From: Davidsoniella eucalypti
Taxonomy: Eukaryota > Ascomycota > Sordariomycetes > Microascales > Ceratocystidaceae
DNA: 64,000 bases
Reading direction: 5' to 3'
Assembly: GCA_004009845.1 (NCBI GenBank)
Contig: RMBW01000008.1
Span: 1 to 64,000 of the forward strand
Shown: positions 24,874 through 37,090 of the stretch, one piece after another
Layout: each line of letters starts with the position of its first letter
Position numbering within the stretch: position 1 is the first letter of the stretch
The notes under the pieces: model-generated
What the model was told of the DNA's origin: nothing
Database searches by the model: none
The model's input: the letters and a program-made list of their open reading frames with translations, nothing else
Position numbers and translations under genes: made by a program

Positions 24874-27549
24874 CTAACGCAACCATGAATCGTCTGCCCG
24901 GATCTCAGCGGGTGGCACAGCATTCCTTCCAATAGACAAAGATGATTCCTCGTCACTATCGGATAACAATTTCGGTGCGGGAAGGTCCAGCCGGGGTGTA
25001 TTCTCCAGCGGTTTTATACTAACACCACCTCCAACAACACCGGTACTTGGAAATACCACCCCGGAGTTGCCGGGAACATAGAGCGGCGCGGGCGCTAATG
25101 GGGCTGCCTTAGACTTTGACGGGGAGACACTACGGCTGCGGCTCTCGGGTGGCGGTCCATAACGCACATCCTTAAAGTCCCAACCATCTTCACCTGCAGC
25201 CGCAACCCAGGTCCGTAGTGCCTCATGTACTGAAGGGTAAAACTTTTCTTTACATAATCGTAGAGAGCCACCCATGCAGCGCTCCCAGCCAGACACCTTC
25301 AGCTCCATTCGGAGCTTGTTTCGGGCATCTCGCGTAGGTGTGCATGCTATAATGGCGTTCATTAGATCCACATGCGACGCGAGGTAGTTGGTTGCGTCCC
25401 ATTCAACACCTCCAACATAAGGTGCAGCGGCAACTGGTGGCCGCTCAGCAGGGAAATGTTTTAGCATGTATTTGATAGCCGGATTGGTCTCGTCGGCGGA
25501 AGTAAAGGACGCAGCGTCTTGGTCCATGTTGATTCTCTCAGGGGCGGCAACGATATTGAGATGGTGTAGGAAGATCCAAAACACCTCCTTTGTGACATTG
25601 ACGACCTCTTTGTTCCACACACGGTATGGTCTCGACCGGTACATGTTCATGACGAAGCCAAGGGGTCGCTCCGACTCCGGCGGATCTGGGTCGTGTAAAT
25701 GAGCCAATACATTTGTTGCTCTGACAAACCGATCGTTTGGACCGCCAGACTCTATGTAGATGAACAATATTGACGTCACAATATTGCGCGTGGTGAATTC
25801 GCTAGGCCCTTTCTTTTCCGTGTCAAAAAGTAGATGCAGAAGCCGTGGGAAAAGGATTTCCTGGTGTGAATGAATGTAAACCTGTGCTACTGCCGTCGTC
25901 GAAAGGGCTTTTAGGCATAGTAGGTTTTCATGTAGAAGAGCGTCCTCGTGTTCATCACTAAAGATCGTTAGTTTTCATCTATCTACTACAGAGGATCCCC
26001 AAACTACTTACCGCCATTCTATCCTCATGATGCGATAGAGGAGACCGACGATCTCCTTCATGCCTCCTTGCTTAATGAAATCTTCAATCCAGGCTACTGT
26101 CTCATTTCTGAGCAGCAGTCTCAGCTTATGTAGCTTTCCCACTTCAACTACTTGGGGCTTAGTTGTTTTGCGAAGATAGGATACAAAGTCTGCTGGTGCA
26201 GTGCCCATGATCTTGGCGAGGAAGCCAGTACCGTTTGCAGCGCCACCATCACCAGCGCTACCATCACCGGCAGAGTAGTCCTGGGTCAGTAGCTTTTCAT
26301 CGCCAAGAGTTTCACTAGACTTGGAGCGAAGATGCAAACCTAGACCAAGGGTCTTATCACCTTTCTTTCCAGTCTTACCAATTCGAGAAAGGGTAAAACT
26401 ACGACCTCTATTTCTCTTGGTTTTGGCCGCAGATGACGCCGCTTCGCCAGCCTCTACGGCTACATTTTTGGTGGCGTCTGCCTGCTGGAAGTTTCTAGCT
26501 GCAGCAGGTTTCGGGTCCTGTTTGTTGGCAGCAGCAGCCATCTCAGCCCAATCTTGACGGATAAACTCCAATTTAATAGCGTCCGCAAGGTTTCGCATCT
26601 TGTATCGCTGGTTTTCGGGGATATTCCGCCGATCAAGCATAGCCTCCAAATGCTTCTCTATCTCTTTAGCGTCCATGGCGGCAATCTCGGGGTTCATTTT
26701 GCGCCCAACTATAGTACTACTCATGGGAATCGACGTTCCAGCAGACACGCTTTTAGCACGAGCGTGTGAAGTAGCAGGGCGGAAGGGCATCCGCAATCCA
26801 TAGCTAGTCTTCCCTCTCTCCGAGAAGTCATGGGGTGAAGGCGGCAATGAACCCGATCCACCACTCATGCGCGGGTCCGCAGTCCGCGGTGGGGGCATTG
26901 ATGCAGCTAAGGGGTCAGCACAAAATTGCCGATAAATGGGTGTGGTTTGTTGGCTCGACTGAGCAGCCATGCTTGAAGGAGGTGTCCTGTTTTCCTTGTC
27001 CTTGAAGATGCGAGGCTCAGTGTCGTCCTCTCGCCGATGAGAGGTCTTTGGTCTAGAGAGAAAACTAGCCAAATTGGTAGCAGATTTGGTAGTCTTGTGA
27101 TTCTTAACGGGTGACGAATCTCGACTCATGAAGCGAGAAGTAGTCTCCTTTACAGTCTTCCCAGTAAATGAAGCCAGCGGACCGCTTCTACCGCCCCCTC
27201 CGTCTCTTTCGGCGTCTCTGCCTCGTTCTCTGGATTCGTCTCGGTATCGAGGGGCAATAGGGCTAGCGGGATCAAAGTAGCCCTTGTCAGGTGATCGAGC
27301 CGGCGATCGATTTGGTGATCGATTGCTGTGCTGATTGTGGTGAATTTCGCCCAGCGGGCTGCTGACAGCATACTGCGCAAAAATCGGCAGCGTATTGTCA
27401 GACCCGTTGTTGGAAGGTATAGACATGGGCGAAGAGATCGGAGACTGGTTGTCCATAGAGTCGCTGCGTCGGTTCATAAACGACTTGAGCAACTTTGCAG
27501 GCGACGGCGGACCTGAGCGCAGCATGCCAGACGAAACCTGGGACGTCAT
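24874..27549 (-). CDS. GBD/FH3-domain protein, formin N-terminal half without FH1/FH2
   Basis: Two exons, 26012-27549 and 24874-25957, joined by a GTAAGT donor and TTTAG acceptor that completes an Arg codon; 873 residues. The first ~280 residues are disordered and rich in Ser, Pro and Arg. A GTPase-binding-like helical segment begins around residue 285 (EIEKHLEAMLDRRNIPENQR). A basic linker follows, then an armadillo-like FH3 part from about residue 450 through the exon junction (YLRKTTKPQVV, WIEDFIKQGG, LCLKALSTTAVA, PRLLHLLFD). A second conserved stretch ends near KDVRYGPPPESRS, and a low-complexity tail closes the protein. Diaphanous-type formins use this module to bind Rho GTPases. Here the chain ends with no FH1 polyproline or FH2 actin domain, so it is probably a Rho effector or scaffold in polarity or septation rather than an actin nucleator. 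Confidence 0.8.
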
Positions 27550-28617
27550 GTTGGCGGGCGTTTAGTAAAAACGATTCTGATAGGTTGTTTCGATAGGGGC
27601 TTGTTTGTAGCTGTTGGTGAGAGGTGAGAACAGTGCAAAGACACGGCTTTGCTATTTATAGCGACAACGGCGGAGAATGGGATAAAAAGCAACGTCTATG
27701 ATGCAGAACAGAAAATAATGACAAGAAATAGAAATCTTAAATGAGGATGCTAGCAGTCTAGCCGCAAAAAAAAGTATGTCCAGATAAGCAAAGTATGTGT
27801 TTTTGAAGATACGGCGTGATGCCCGCAAAGGACAACACGGTCGGATATCGAGAAGAGTAGTCCAGTCCAGAGCCTCGTCGGTCCTGCCTTGAACGGAAGA
27901 TGTAGGTAGTTTCTGCTTCTGCGGCGCCACTTTCCTGTATAAGCTAGGGCAAAGGCGGTGAACTGAGATTCTGAGGTTCTGGCGAATGGGAGGGTCGAAC
28001 GTCGAAAGTGGTGTTCGTATTTTATTTTGGTGTTGGTCAAATTTGATGGCTGGCTTGATGAAAAAATGGCGTTGTTTGGTCTATCTTGTCCTAGAGCAAA
28101 ATCAATAAGGTGGGCTGGTGACAGAATCAAATACTGGACTCAGCGATTCCTAACATAACAAGATCCCAGGCTGGGGTTGGTATTCTTTATCTTGGTGTAT
28201 TTTAGGAAGCTGTTCCGTCCTATTTAGGTCCAAACATCAACAACAAAACAGCATAGCAACATAGCAACTCTTGTGCTCGTTTTTCCTCGCCTGACCGCCT
28301 TATAAAGCCGGCTCTAACTTGCAGCTTCGATATCGTTTGCTACATTCTTGAGCCTTTGCTGCATGCAATGCACCATCGCTGCCGGTCACAGAAACGACTT
28401 GGAAATTCGCTGCTGCCCCAGGCTGAGCGTAAACAGCGTGCCTCGCGTCACCACAGCAACGGTGGCGGTTCTTCCGCCTTAGCTGCAAAGAAGCTACCAA
28501 ACCTACTAGTCATACTAATAATACTCTTCTTTTAGGCTACTGGTTCCCGTGAGACCCCGTTCTTGCAGCAAGGGCTCGATCCCCAAACAGCAGACTATCA
28601 CAGCATCAACATGAACA
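27550..28617. other. Promoter/5' region of the GBD/FH3 gene
   Basis: About 1 kb upstream of the GBD/FH3 start. No confident gene is seen. A small 59-codon plus-strand frame beginning ATGCACCATCGC near 28369 and a minus-strand frame at 28300-28500 overlap; neither is recognised. Confidence 0.45.
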
Positions 28618-28764
28618 TCAGCCAAAACGCTTTTGTAAGCATATCCTAAAGCTCGCCAATGCAAAAGGAGCCGTGTTGGGCGGCCAACACCAAGTCTTAG
28701 CTGCACGCACAGCGTTAGAGACAAAAAGCAAGAAGCACAGCAACAAGATTATCCGTATCATCAT
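28618..28764 (-). CDS. Possible small secreted protein or first exon of one
   Basis: A 48-codon minus-strand frame starts at ATG 28764 (or the next ATG at 28761). It begins with a very plausible signal peptide: MMIR, then the hydrophobic core IILLLCFLLFV, then a small-residue AVRA cleavage region. Only about 27 residues with two or three Cys follow before a TGA. It could be a true micro-protein, the first exon of a spliced gene continuing toward 28300, or chance. I recognise no family. It lies between the stop of AIM32 and the promoter of the GBD/FH3 gene. Confidence 0.25.
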   Translation of the reverse strand: MMIRIILLLCFLLFVSNAVRAAKTWCWPPNTAPFALASFRICLQKRFG

Positions 28765-28963
28765 GTGATGGTAACAATCAATTCAGGCTTATCGTCGTCT
28801 ATCTAGGCTAAGTAATCTGACGGTCTGTGCCCTCAAGGTCCTTCTAGAAGACTGCTTCTAATATGATGTCTATGTACTATGGACTGACTGTGTGATCCTC
28901 TCTCTTCCTAACTACTTCCCATTATCGTCCTCCTGGGTATGTGGCCGTAAATGTCGTCACTGA

Positions 28964-30283
28964 TTACCAACTCAATAGACCCTTCGCACGATCGTATCCA
29001 CCCCGTAGCTGTGAATCTGGCTTTAGTAGCTTTCCCTGAAGCACCGTGTACTTGACAATGTTCTCGCAGTCTTTCGGAAACACCCTCGCAATCCACATAC
29101 ACTGCGCCGCACCAACATCTTCACCCAGTGGCTTAGCTGCCACTTGATTAAACTTCAAAACCTCGCCCTCGCCCAACTTTCCGCGCTCGATGTCATCGAC
29201 GCCAAACGCATTCAGTCTTCGGTAGATCATCATGTTGGCAGAGTATTTATGACCACCCACGTGCGAAATGAAATAGACTCCCACACCACCAGGCCGCTCA
29301 TCATCATAGTCACGGTAGAGGCCCAGTGGTCGTAGATGCCGCTCTAGTTCCCGCTTCAACAGCGGTGCACTCTGGCCGCAGCGTGCGTCTCTGGTTTTCT
29401 GTGAACATATGAGGATGACTACGCTATGTGGACACTGGGAAGCGACGATTTGCGCGGGTATAGATGGGGCCGGTTCGGCATCTGTGTCAGCTGCAGGAGC
29501 TGTAGTGGGGAGCTCGAGTGGTGCAAGTGGTGATATGGCGGTAGGTGCGATGTTGATATATGATTCTATCAATGTCGAGACGTTTGCTGGGGAAACATTA
29601 TCTAGATATGCGAAAGCGGGAAGCAATAGTACGCGGGTCGGTTCATCGTAGTCAGTCAGGCCTGAAGGCTGTGGCATGTTCGAGGCCGAGAGCATGAGTT
29701 TCTGAATGGCACCACATAGGCGCATAAGTCAGTATTCTATTGTTTTATCCATTCATGCCAATACTTCCGGCCCATCATTCCATTCCAGAGCTCTCGAACA
29801 ATAAATATATGAGTGCGATCCGAAATGTTTCGTTTCCCTTCGTGGCGAAACAAAGTCAAGGCTCTACAAAAAAAGTAAAGATTACCGTCGTAATAGTTTA
29901 GTCTCACTTACACCATTGGTTGGCTTGACAGCCTTGCTGATAGCTTGCATCACACTCCCCTTCTCATCAGCCACATCGCGCACCCAGTCGGTCTTACCCG
30001 TTGCCACCAAAATGTGTGTGCTAAAGGCTTTGATCTCGCCGTATATAGCATCGCTCTTGTCGATACTAAACGACTTGGGGTATTTGATGGAACAGGTTTG
30101 GCAATCATGCAGACAGTCATCACCATCAGTCTCGGGCGTCGTCTTGGGAAATAACTCGCTCCATGAAGCAGTAGTACAGGTGCCTTTCTCAGTAGCTTCG
30201 CCGCCAATGGCGACCTTGGAAAATAGATTGCGCAGCCCTGAAGCCATCTTTTGCTTTAATGGTTGAAGCAGCGGGGCGCTCAT
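28964..30283 (-). CDS. AIM32: AIM32-like thioredoxin-fold [2Fe-2S] protein (Suc/Fer family)
   Basis: Two exons, 29912-30283 and 28964-29701 (GTAAGT donor, CATTCAG acceptor, in phase), giving 369 residues; yeast Aim32 is about 310. The N-terminal half has CLHDCQTC (C57, C61, C64), then SFSIDKSDAIYGEIKAFSTH and VATGKTDWVRD. The C-terminal thioredoxin-like half has ICSQKTRDARCG (C223, C232) and SHVGGHKYSAN (H271, H275). Apd1/Aim32 proteins hold a [2Fe-2S] cluster with two Cys and two His, and these four residues fit that pattern in spacing. Aim32 acts in mitochondria of yeast; no clear targeting peptide is obvious here, although the start MSAPLLQPLKQKMASGLRNLF is basic and amphipathic and could serve as one. 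Confidence 0.88.
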
Positions 30284-32067
30284 GATGGCAGCTTTTTTTG
30301 GAAAAAAATCTACGGCGTGCTGTTATCTTTTATACGGGCGGTCGATCAGTCACTTTGTCCAGCTTAGATTAGAGCCTGTGCTCTCTCTCTTCTCCCCACA
30401 GCAATTGGCTTGCAATATACGTAGAAGGAATCCGGTCTTCCTTTGGCAATCCCCGCCTAATCTTGCGTTTGCGTTTCTTGAAGATCGAATGTAGCTAGGC
30501 ACACCAGCCGTTTCTTCGTTTAACTCCTGGCTTTGTGGCTGAAGCCCGCGCGGCTTATCAATCTAGCCGCTCGATTTAGCGTCGGTGCCGGGAGTCCAAA
30601 TAGTCGATTGATAACAATGGTTTGCAAACCAACCAATCAAACACCCGGAAGAGAATATAGAGGGCAAATCTTCGTTGCCGTGTTTCGTATGTAGGGGGAG
30701 GAAGGAGGTCCAGATTAAGAACTATCAAAGTTGCACAAGAGCAGCGTTGCTCTTTGAAGCGGCAGATTCAAAGAAAACGAGGCCGTAGGAACAAGCCCAA
30801 AACTTTAGGGGGCGCAAGATAGGAAGGCAAAAACCAGTTACTAGCTGGGCCTAAGTCACTGATCTTCTAAAACTAACACTATGTGCTCTTCGCCGGTGAA
30901 AGGGGACGCATCCTTATATAATCCAATGCCCAGTCGACATCTCCGTCCGCCTTTCTCCGTCATATTGCATATCCGAACATGGCCAGGACCATCGCGATCA
31001 AAATACCTCCGAGAAAATGGCACAGGACAACGTGCTTTGTTCATACCCGAAAGATTTTCTAATACATCCCAAATCTATCAGACGATCTAGCCATCATCGC
31101 CATCATCGCCCATGCCACTTCCTCGGATCTCGCCCAAGTCGCAATGCCCAAATCCCCGATCGCACCACTATTCTTATGTCAGAGCTTACTGCGCTTACTT
31201 CAAAACCAGACATCGCCGTCCTATGTTTCTTATGTATCATGAAAACAACTCTTTGAGGCATACTTCCGGAAGCTTCATCGGCAAACAACTCTCCGATTGT
31301 ATATATTGCTGGTATTTAACAGTGTACACTCACAAATTCACAATGTCACGATATATAACTACTCTGCATAAAGTGTTTTGTAGAAGAGGATCCCATGATG
31401 AACATGTACAACTATACAAGTATGCATATCGTTTTATTCTCTCTTCCTTCTTGTTTTTGCTATGCATCAAAACCAATAGTAGTCCGACTAAAGGCGATTA
31501 TGGCGCTGTATCCTTCAATAGCCTTCGGATACATTACTCAAAAATGTAACGCTCTTTGTCAAGCTCTATCAAGGTCCCTATAGGCAAGCCAAGCGGTTGA
31601 ACCTCACTAGCTTGTTTTTTCCTACATGTAGATACAACTCATCTCATCTATTGGCAATGATAACATCGCCTTTAACCCGTGAATATCTCCGACTCTCACT
31701 TGCTAGTGTATCCGCCTATCTCCGGTTTTTTTAACGTCGCACTGATGATCATCATCAGGGTTTAACCCTATATCTACATGTGTACTTATTAGACGGATAA
31801 GAACACCAGAGTCTTTTTATTTTATTTGAATAGACACTTTGATTGACATGATAAAATAATAACATATGAATCGGCATCAAAAATGATATAAAACAATGCA
31901 AAAGCAGATAGTAGATAATTAGAACAAGGGAAAACACTCTCCAAATATTAATGCATACGTATAAGTAAACAGAAACGTACAACAGATACTCATATGTCAT
32001 CATCCCTTTCATTTATTCTCCATATGAATAGGAAAAAAAGAGAACATGCAAAGTTCGAGTTAAGAAC
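30284..32067. other. Intergenic between AIM32 and the acyltransferase gene
   Basis: About 1.8 kb. The left part is the AIM32 promoter and the right part the 3' flank of the acyltransferase gene. Several frames of 60-145 codons occur (for example plus strand 31112-31549), but none has recognisable domains. A perfect palindrome GGGTTTAAACCC-like core (AGGGTTTAACCCT) lies near 31757-31769. Confidence 0.5.
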
Positions 32068-34579
32068 TTAAGCCGTCTTCTTACGCGCCTCATCATACTC
32101 AGCCTCCGTAGAATTTTCCTCCGACACTGCATCTGGAGCATCTTCAAGCTCAGAATCATCATCATCTGAGACGATGATCATTTTAGCACCACTTCTGCGG
32201 CGTCTAAGCCGCATAGCCTCGTGGATCTTGCGAGTTGCTTCATCGAAGCCATCCTTGGAATCCAAAGTCGTGAACCCGGCACCAAAGTTAACCACCGAGT
32301 TGTTACGACTACGACTCCGACTGGGCGGCCGTGTAGAGAACATGCCGTGGCCACCGATATTGCTAAACGAGTCGTTGCGTGGCAGTAGGCGAGAACTCTT
32401 TTGTATGTCACGCTGCGTGATCGTTTGCACGGTATTGGGCGATGCTAGATGAGAGCTGACTGGAGAAGATGCGCCAGAGCCGGCAGACGTCGGGCGCTTC
32501 TCCAGATCCTTCTTCTTCTGCTTCTGCTTGTCGTCAGCCTCACGGCGACGACGAGCAAAGTCGGGGAACATCTCAGGGCCAAGTTCATTGATGACATCCG
32601 TAACCAGAACACTGAGCTCACTACGGCGCTCACGTAGGTTGGTCATGCTGTAACTGCTGGAGGGGAACAGGCAAAGGAAAAGGGGGCGAAGAGACTTGAA
32701 GATGTCCATGCCAACCTCGCCGAAACGCAGACTAGCAAATGTAATACCAACAAGGGCAACCCAAGCACCTATAAACACAAGCCAAAGTGGAACCCAATCG
32801 GGAGCATAACCCCAGAACCGGTCTTGGTAAACTTTGAAGGTGATCAAGATGGAGTAAAGGTTGTAGAGGGTAGGGGCCAGGGCTAGGGCAACAAGCAACT
32901 TCCAAGTAGCAATCACATCATTGCCTTGAATCTTGACCGTTGATCCAGCAAGAGCTTCCTTGGCCTTCTGCATGCTGATGACCTTGGTTGCAATGAATAC
33001 AGGGGAGAATAATACCAAGCCGGGCATCACAGCAATAGATAGAATGAGCAGGTTTAGAACGCGGTAGATGGAAGTGAAGACAACTTTGGGTAGAGACATA
33101 GTTGCGTACTGGACTTGGTGGTCGCGAAGGTTTAGATGGCGAAGGCGGCTGTTGTAGTCACGAACTGAGTTCAACAACTGCTTAATACGCTCATCATCCT
33201 TGTAGCGTTCGTAGCCCATGGCTAGACGGCGGTTTAGCTCAACGACTACAGGCAGTGGAAGCTTCTTGCTTGAGCTGCCAGCGGGGTTATACAGGCGACG
33301 AGCGGCTTGGATGAGCATCAAGGTATCGTAGTCCGGAGTAGACACAGTAACAGTGCTGAGACCCTGGTATATAGTATCTAGGAGCTGACCAATAGCATCA
33401 CGACGCTCGTTGTTCTTGTACATGTCTACAAGTTTGGATGGAATTTCGATAGGGGGACCAAACTCGACTACAGCCCGAGAACGGAACTTGTGGGCATGGA
33501 AGTAGTTCATTCCAACGGGGACAATGGTGAGGCCGCAATCGGGCGCCTCAGCCAAAGCACCCAGAGCCATGATGGCAACACCGGCCTTTAGAGGAAGCAG
33601 CTCGGTACGATCGTGGCTTCCACCTTCGGGGAAGATACCTACACAACCACCAGACTTGAGACGGTCGAAAACGGCGTGGTAAACCACCGTCTGGTCGATG
33701 TGAGGTGCTAGCTTGAACTTGGTGCCTTGGTAGTCTGGTCTAGGTCCACGAACCTCTGGGTTGGTGAACTTCCCATCGGCGTCAATATCCTCACGGCCGG
33801 TCAGCTGCTGCATAGCCAGCTTGCCCTTGAAAGGGCGGCGCAGACGAATTTCTTCAGTGCTGATGATTTCAGCAATATCAACACTGGCACTAGCAGCCTT
33901 CTTTCCAGCAGGCAGGAAGAGCAGGCCACCAACGACACCCTCGCCTTGTCCAAAGCGAGTGCCGACACCACGAACAAGCGTTGGGTCACCGATGGGATCG
34001 GGCATATAAATCGTTCCGGTAGTAGGCTTGGCCATATCTTGAGCACGGCCAACAGGGACGGAGCCAGTCTGACGCGAGCCCCAGCCAATGAAGCCATGGA
34101 CAGACTTCTGGGCGATCAGAAGCGAAACACGACGACCAGCTTCCTGGCGCAAGGTGCGCTGTAGCACGACGCCGTCGACGAACTAGCAGAGCATGACGTG
34201 TTAGTACATATTATTTCAGACCGACGAGAGATGCCGTGTGTAATGGGGATTTTATATTGGGCCAGTGGTCTGTGGTAAGACGCATGGATCGGATCACATG
34301 CGGGATTCCATGATTTTGGCGCAGGTTCTTTCTCACCTGGTTGGCATGGGGAGCAGCAACGAATAGCACAGGTCCAGTCTTGGGAACCTTCCACGAGCCG
34401 CGCGGATGAACCTCGCGGAAGAAGAGATCGATCAGGATCGACATGCACCATGAGAAGACATCGTACTTCCAGTTGACCATGGGGTACAGCTCCTTGCGAT
34501 CGCGGGGCGCAACATCTGAAGCAACGGTGGCGGTCTCTGTAGCGGCCACCAGAGGCTTGTCTGGAGCCCTAGAAGCCAT
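32068..34579 (-). CDS. Glycerol-3-phosphate/DHAP acyltransferase (Sct1/Gpt2 type)
   Basis: Two exons, 34337-34579 and 32068-34182 (intron 154 bases, GTGAGA donor, CTAG acceptor), giving 785 residues, normal for the family. It transfers an acyl chain to the sn-1 position of glycerol-3-phosphate or dihydroxyacetone phosphate, the first step of phospholipid and triacylglycerol synthesis, in the ER membrane. Acyltransferase motif I, APHANQFVDG, spans the intron (H78 to D84). Motif III is FPEGGSHDRTE at residues 265-275, and a conserved VPVGMNYFHAHKFRSR follows. Three or four hydrophobic segments near residues 440-590 (such as VLNLLILSIAVMPGLVLF) anchor the C-terminal half. The tail is Ser-rich and acidic, typical of phosphorylated regulatory tails in this family. 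The start ATG at 34579 gives MASRAPDKPLV. Confidence 0.92.
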
Positions 34580-36943
34580 TGTTTCGAAGACAAATATATA
34601 AGGGAGACGTATATAGGAACAGCTTGGATGGCCAGTTTTGTCGTTCGACAAGACAGAACGCGGTATAAAAACACAGATACGGCTGTCGGGACTGCGTACG
34701 AGATAATCGCTCGTGGGAAATCGGAATATGCTAATCCGAACAGCGTCTCGGCGTTTCGCCCAGCAACTCTTTTTGGCGTCTTCGTTCTTCTTCTTTTTCG
34801 TGTTCTCGACTTGTTCGGCGGTAATGCTATTGCGCTATGCAAGCTGAAGTTTGGCTTCAATTCGATTCGCTGCGTCTCGGCTTGTCGTTATTTTTTTTCC
34901 TAGCCGAAAGGAAAATGGAGAATTCCCCGCAAAAAGGACGATGATGAACGGAAAGAAGGAAAGTCAGCAACGCCTTTTTCTAGCAAAGATTCGAACAGAA
35001 ATCAAGCCCCTTGGAAAGCGGCGATGACTGCTTCTGGACGAGGCGGAATCTTCAGAAAAAAATAAACTTGGTCAAGAGAAATCAAAACGAATTGGCTCGG
35101 TCTAGTCTGAGTTCAGTGGCGACCTGTCAAAAAAATTACTCGAAAATCCCGAGCTTTGCACAACGTGAACAAGGCCCCACAAAGTCAAGTACAGCACTAT
35201 ATAGTGCACTAACTATAGAAGCTGCTAGGCTGACAGGAGCCGCTATCGTAGAAGGTTTTCAGGGCTTGGACCACAGCAGAGCAGGAACAAATAACCAATT
35301 TTTGGAGAAAAAGGTCTTGGAAGTCAAGAAGACGACAAGAGTCTAACGAGAAAAACTATCTTTAAAAGGAGGCAAATATTGCGTAATGAGTACCATAGGA
35401 TGAAAACAATAATAAATAAACACTCGAACCTTGGAGGAGAGACTTGGCCAGTTTCTCTGGCTTCTATCGTGATACTGTTATTACGTTATACCGAGATTCT
35501 CTTTCAACCTCAAGTCGCTTAGCTACAAGCTATAAAATTTCTATCTTAGCTCTTAGCTGTTAGTCTCCCAACTTTCACAGGCCAAAAAGTAACAACGTGC
35601 CTTTTTTAGCTTCTGATTATAGCAGGGGCAAAATAAACAGGGAAGCTGTTCTTTCTCCCTTGTTCTGTCGATTTCTTCTTATGCTTCTGCCCTTGACCCC
35701 AAGATTTCCACTTGGCTTTTATATCCAAGGAAAACACCGAGGCAGCCAAGGCTCGTGTAATGCATATAGATATATATAAAAAATATAAAAGCAAAAATAT
35801 AAATGTGTCTCTTATGATAGGAGGCTCTCGGTAGACCGCTGGGTATAAGGTGATTTAAGTTTCGTGATGGATAGTTTCGTCGTTTATGTTGCTTTGGAGA
35901 TCATGAGATCAAAATTGACAAGCCAAGTTCCTCCTGGACCAACCGGCGATCCGTCTGCTTCTTGTACTTCGTTTCGCTTCAGCCGATCTAAGAACACTAT
36001 CTATGATACATTACACCGCTTGGATTTATCAGCGTTTATCCCGCTTCTGTGTGTGGCCTCGAATCTCACCTTGGCCGGAGTTAAAGCATCAATGACTCTC
36101 GATCAACGATGATTATACCTCCTTGCACCAATTCCAATGTAATGGTTGCTATAGCCGTTATTTGTTGGTCTTGTGCCCCCAACAATGTTACGATGTTGGA
36201 AGGCAAAAACGTCTACAAATCAAGACACTAACGCCTTATATGGGTTAGGGATAATTGGAATCTTTAAGCGCATTAAATCTGTACAACAATCCAAGTCACA
36301 GTTTGTTGAATTAGAAAGTTTTGGATTTGAATTTGTTATCATTAACGAGCGCGGGGCATTCATGAGCAGAAGTTTTCAGTGTTTCAATCCGTCTTTAAAC
36401 GGGAGGCTTTTCTTCCAGCATAAGCGGGTTTTTGCAGTAGGATGAATAGGAAAATGATGAATTGACGCAGGAAATATGGTAATGTTGAGGGTGTTTATTT
36501 CGCCGGTATAGAAGTTGAGAAATCGTGATAGGGTGTACTTTTAACATGTCCATATTACCAACTAAGGTCCATTTGTTGGCTTATATTTGCAACTCAAGAT
36601 CTTGATCCACAATCTTGCAAACTCCATGAGATTGTAGGAACATTTGCTTGCTTCTATCTTGTCTGACTTCCCCATCTAACATTTTTGCAGCTGTAAATTA
36701 TACTCAACTATCAGTATTTATCAGTTAACTATCTAGTTTTGAAGGATGATAATTGATAATAAAGGCAAGGATCCCTGATCATTTTCTATATTTTTACACT
36801 TCGTATGACACCTCGTACTACAATTTCTATACTAACCCTTTATATTTGTAGTACTCACTCTTGAGTTCTAGAATTTGCTACTTCTTAGCCTTTTCCTGGG
36901 GTTTTTTTTTCTCCATTCCTGGCTGCACTAACTACTAGGCTGA
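34580..36943. other. Intergenic, acyltransferase promoter and unassigned sequence
   Basis: About 2.4 kb. The first few hundred bases are the acyltransferase promoter and 5' UTR (a GTATAAAA element near 34662). The rest holds no gene I can support. A frame at 36173-36445 (+) encodes 90 unfamiliar residues. TTAACGAGCGCGGGGCATTC near 36338 is partly shared with two sites near 45.1 and 45.5 kb. Confidence 0.45.
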
Positions 36944-36951
36944 TGACGTAA
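36944..36951 (+). promoter_or_regulatory. TGACGTAA bZIP/CRE-like element upstream of duplicate A
   Basis: TGACGTAA lies 140 bases upstream of the ATG of copy A. The same octamer sits at 38510-38517, 137 bases upstream of copy B. Both are within the duplicated block, which explains their match; whether they bind a CREB/ATF-type factor is inference. Confidence 0.45.
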
Positions 36952-37090
36952 TAAATTGATATAAAGGTTATAAAGTAGATAATGTTAGCACCTTTCAACT
37001 TTCTTCCTACACTTCTACAAATACTATCAAACACTACTATACCAAACACTACTATACCAAACACTACGAATTTCATCGCCACCGCTCACC

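Noticed and set aside
28547..28590. tRNA-like GGCTCGATCCCC box
   Set aside because: No acceptor, D-arm or anticodon arm can be folded around it.
30960..31034. Minus-strand hydrophobic tail LGGILIAMVLAMFGYAI followed by a stop, like a membrane protein last exon
   Set aside because: An in-frame stop lies directly upstream and only a poor splice acceptor is available; no conserved upstream exon was found.
31112..31549. 145-codon plus-strand open frame
   Set aside because: No domain, unusual composition, and no support from context between two minus-strand genes.
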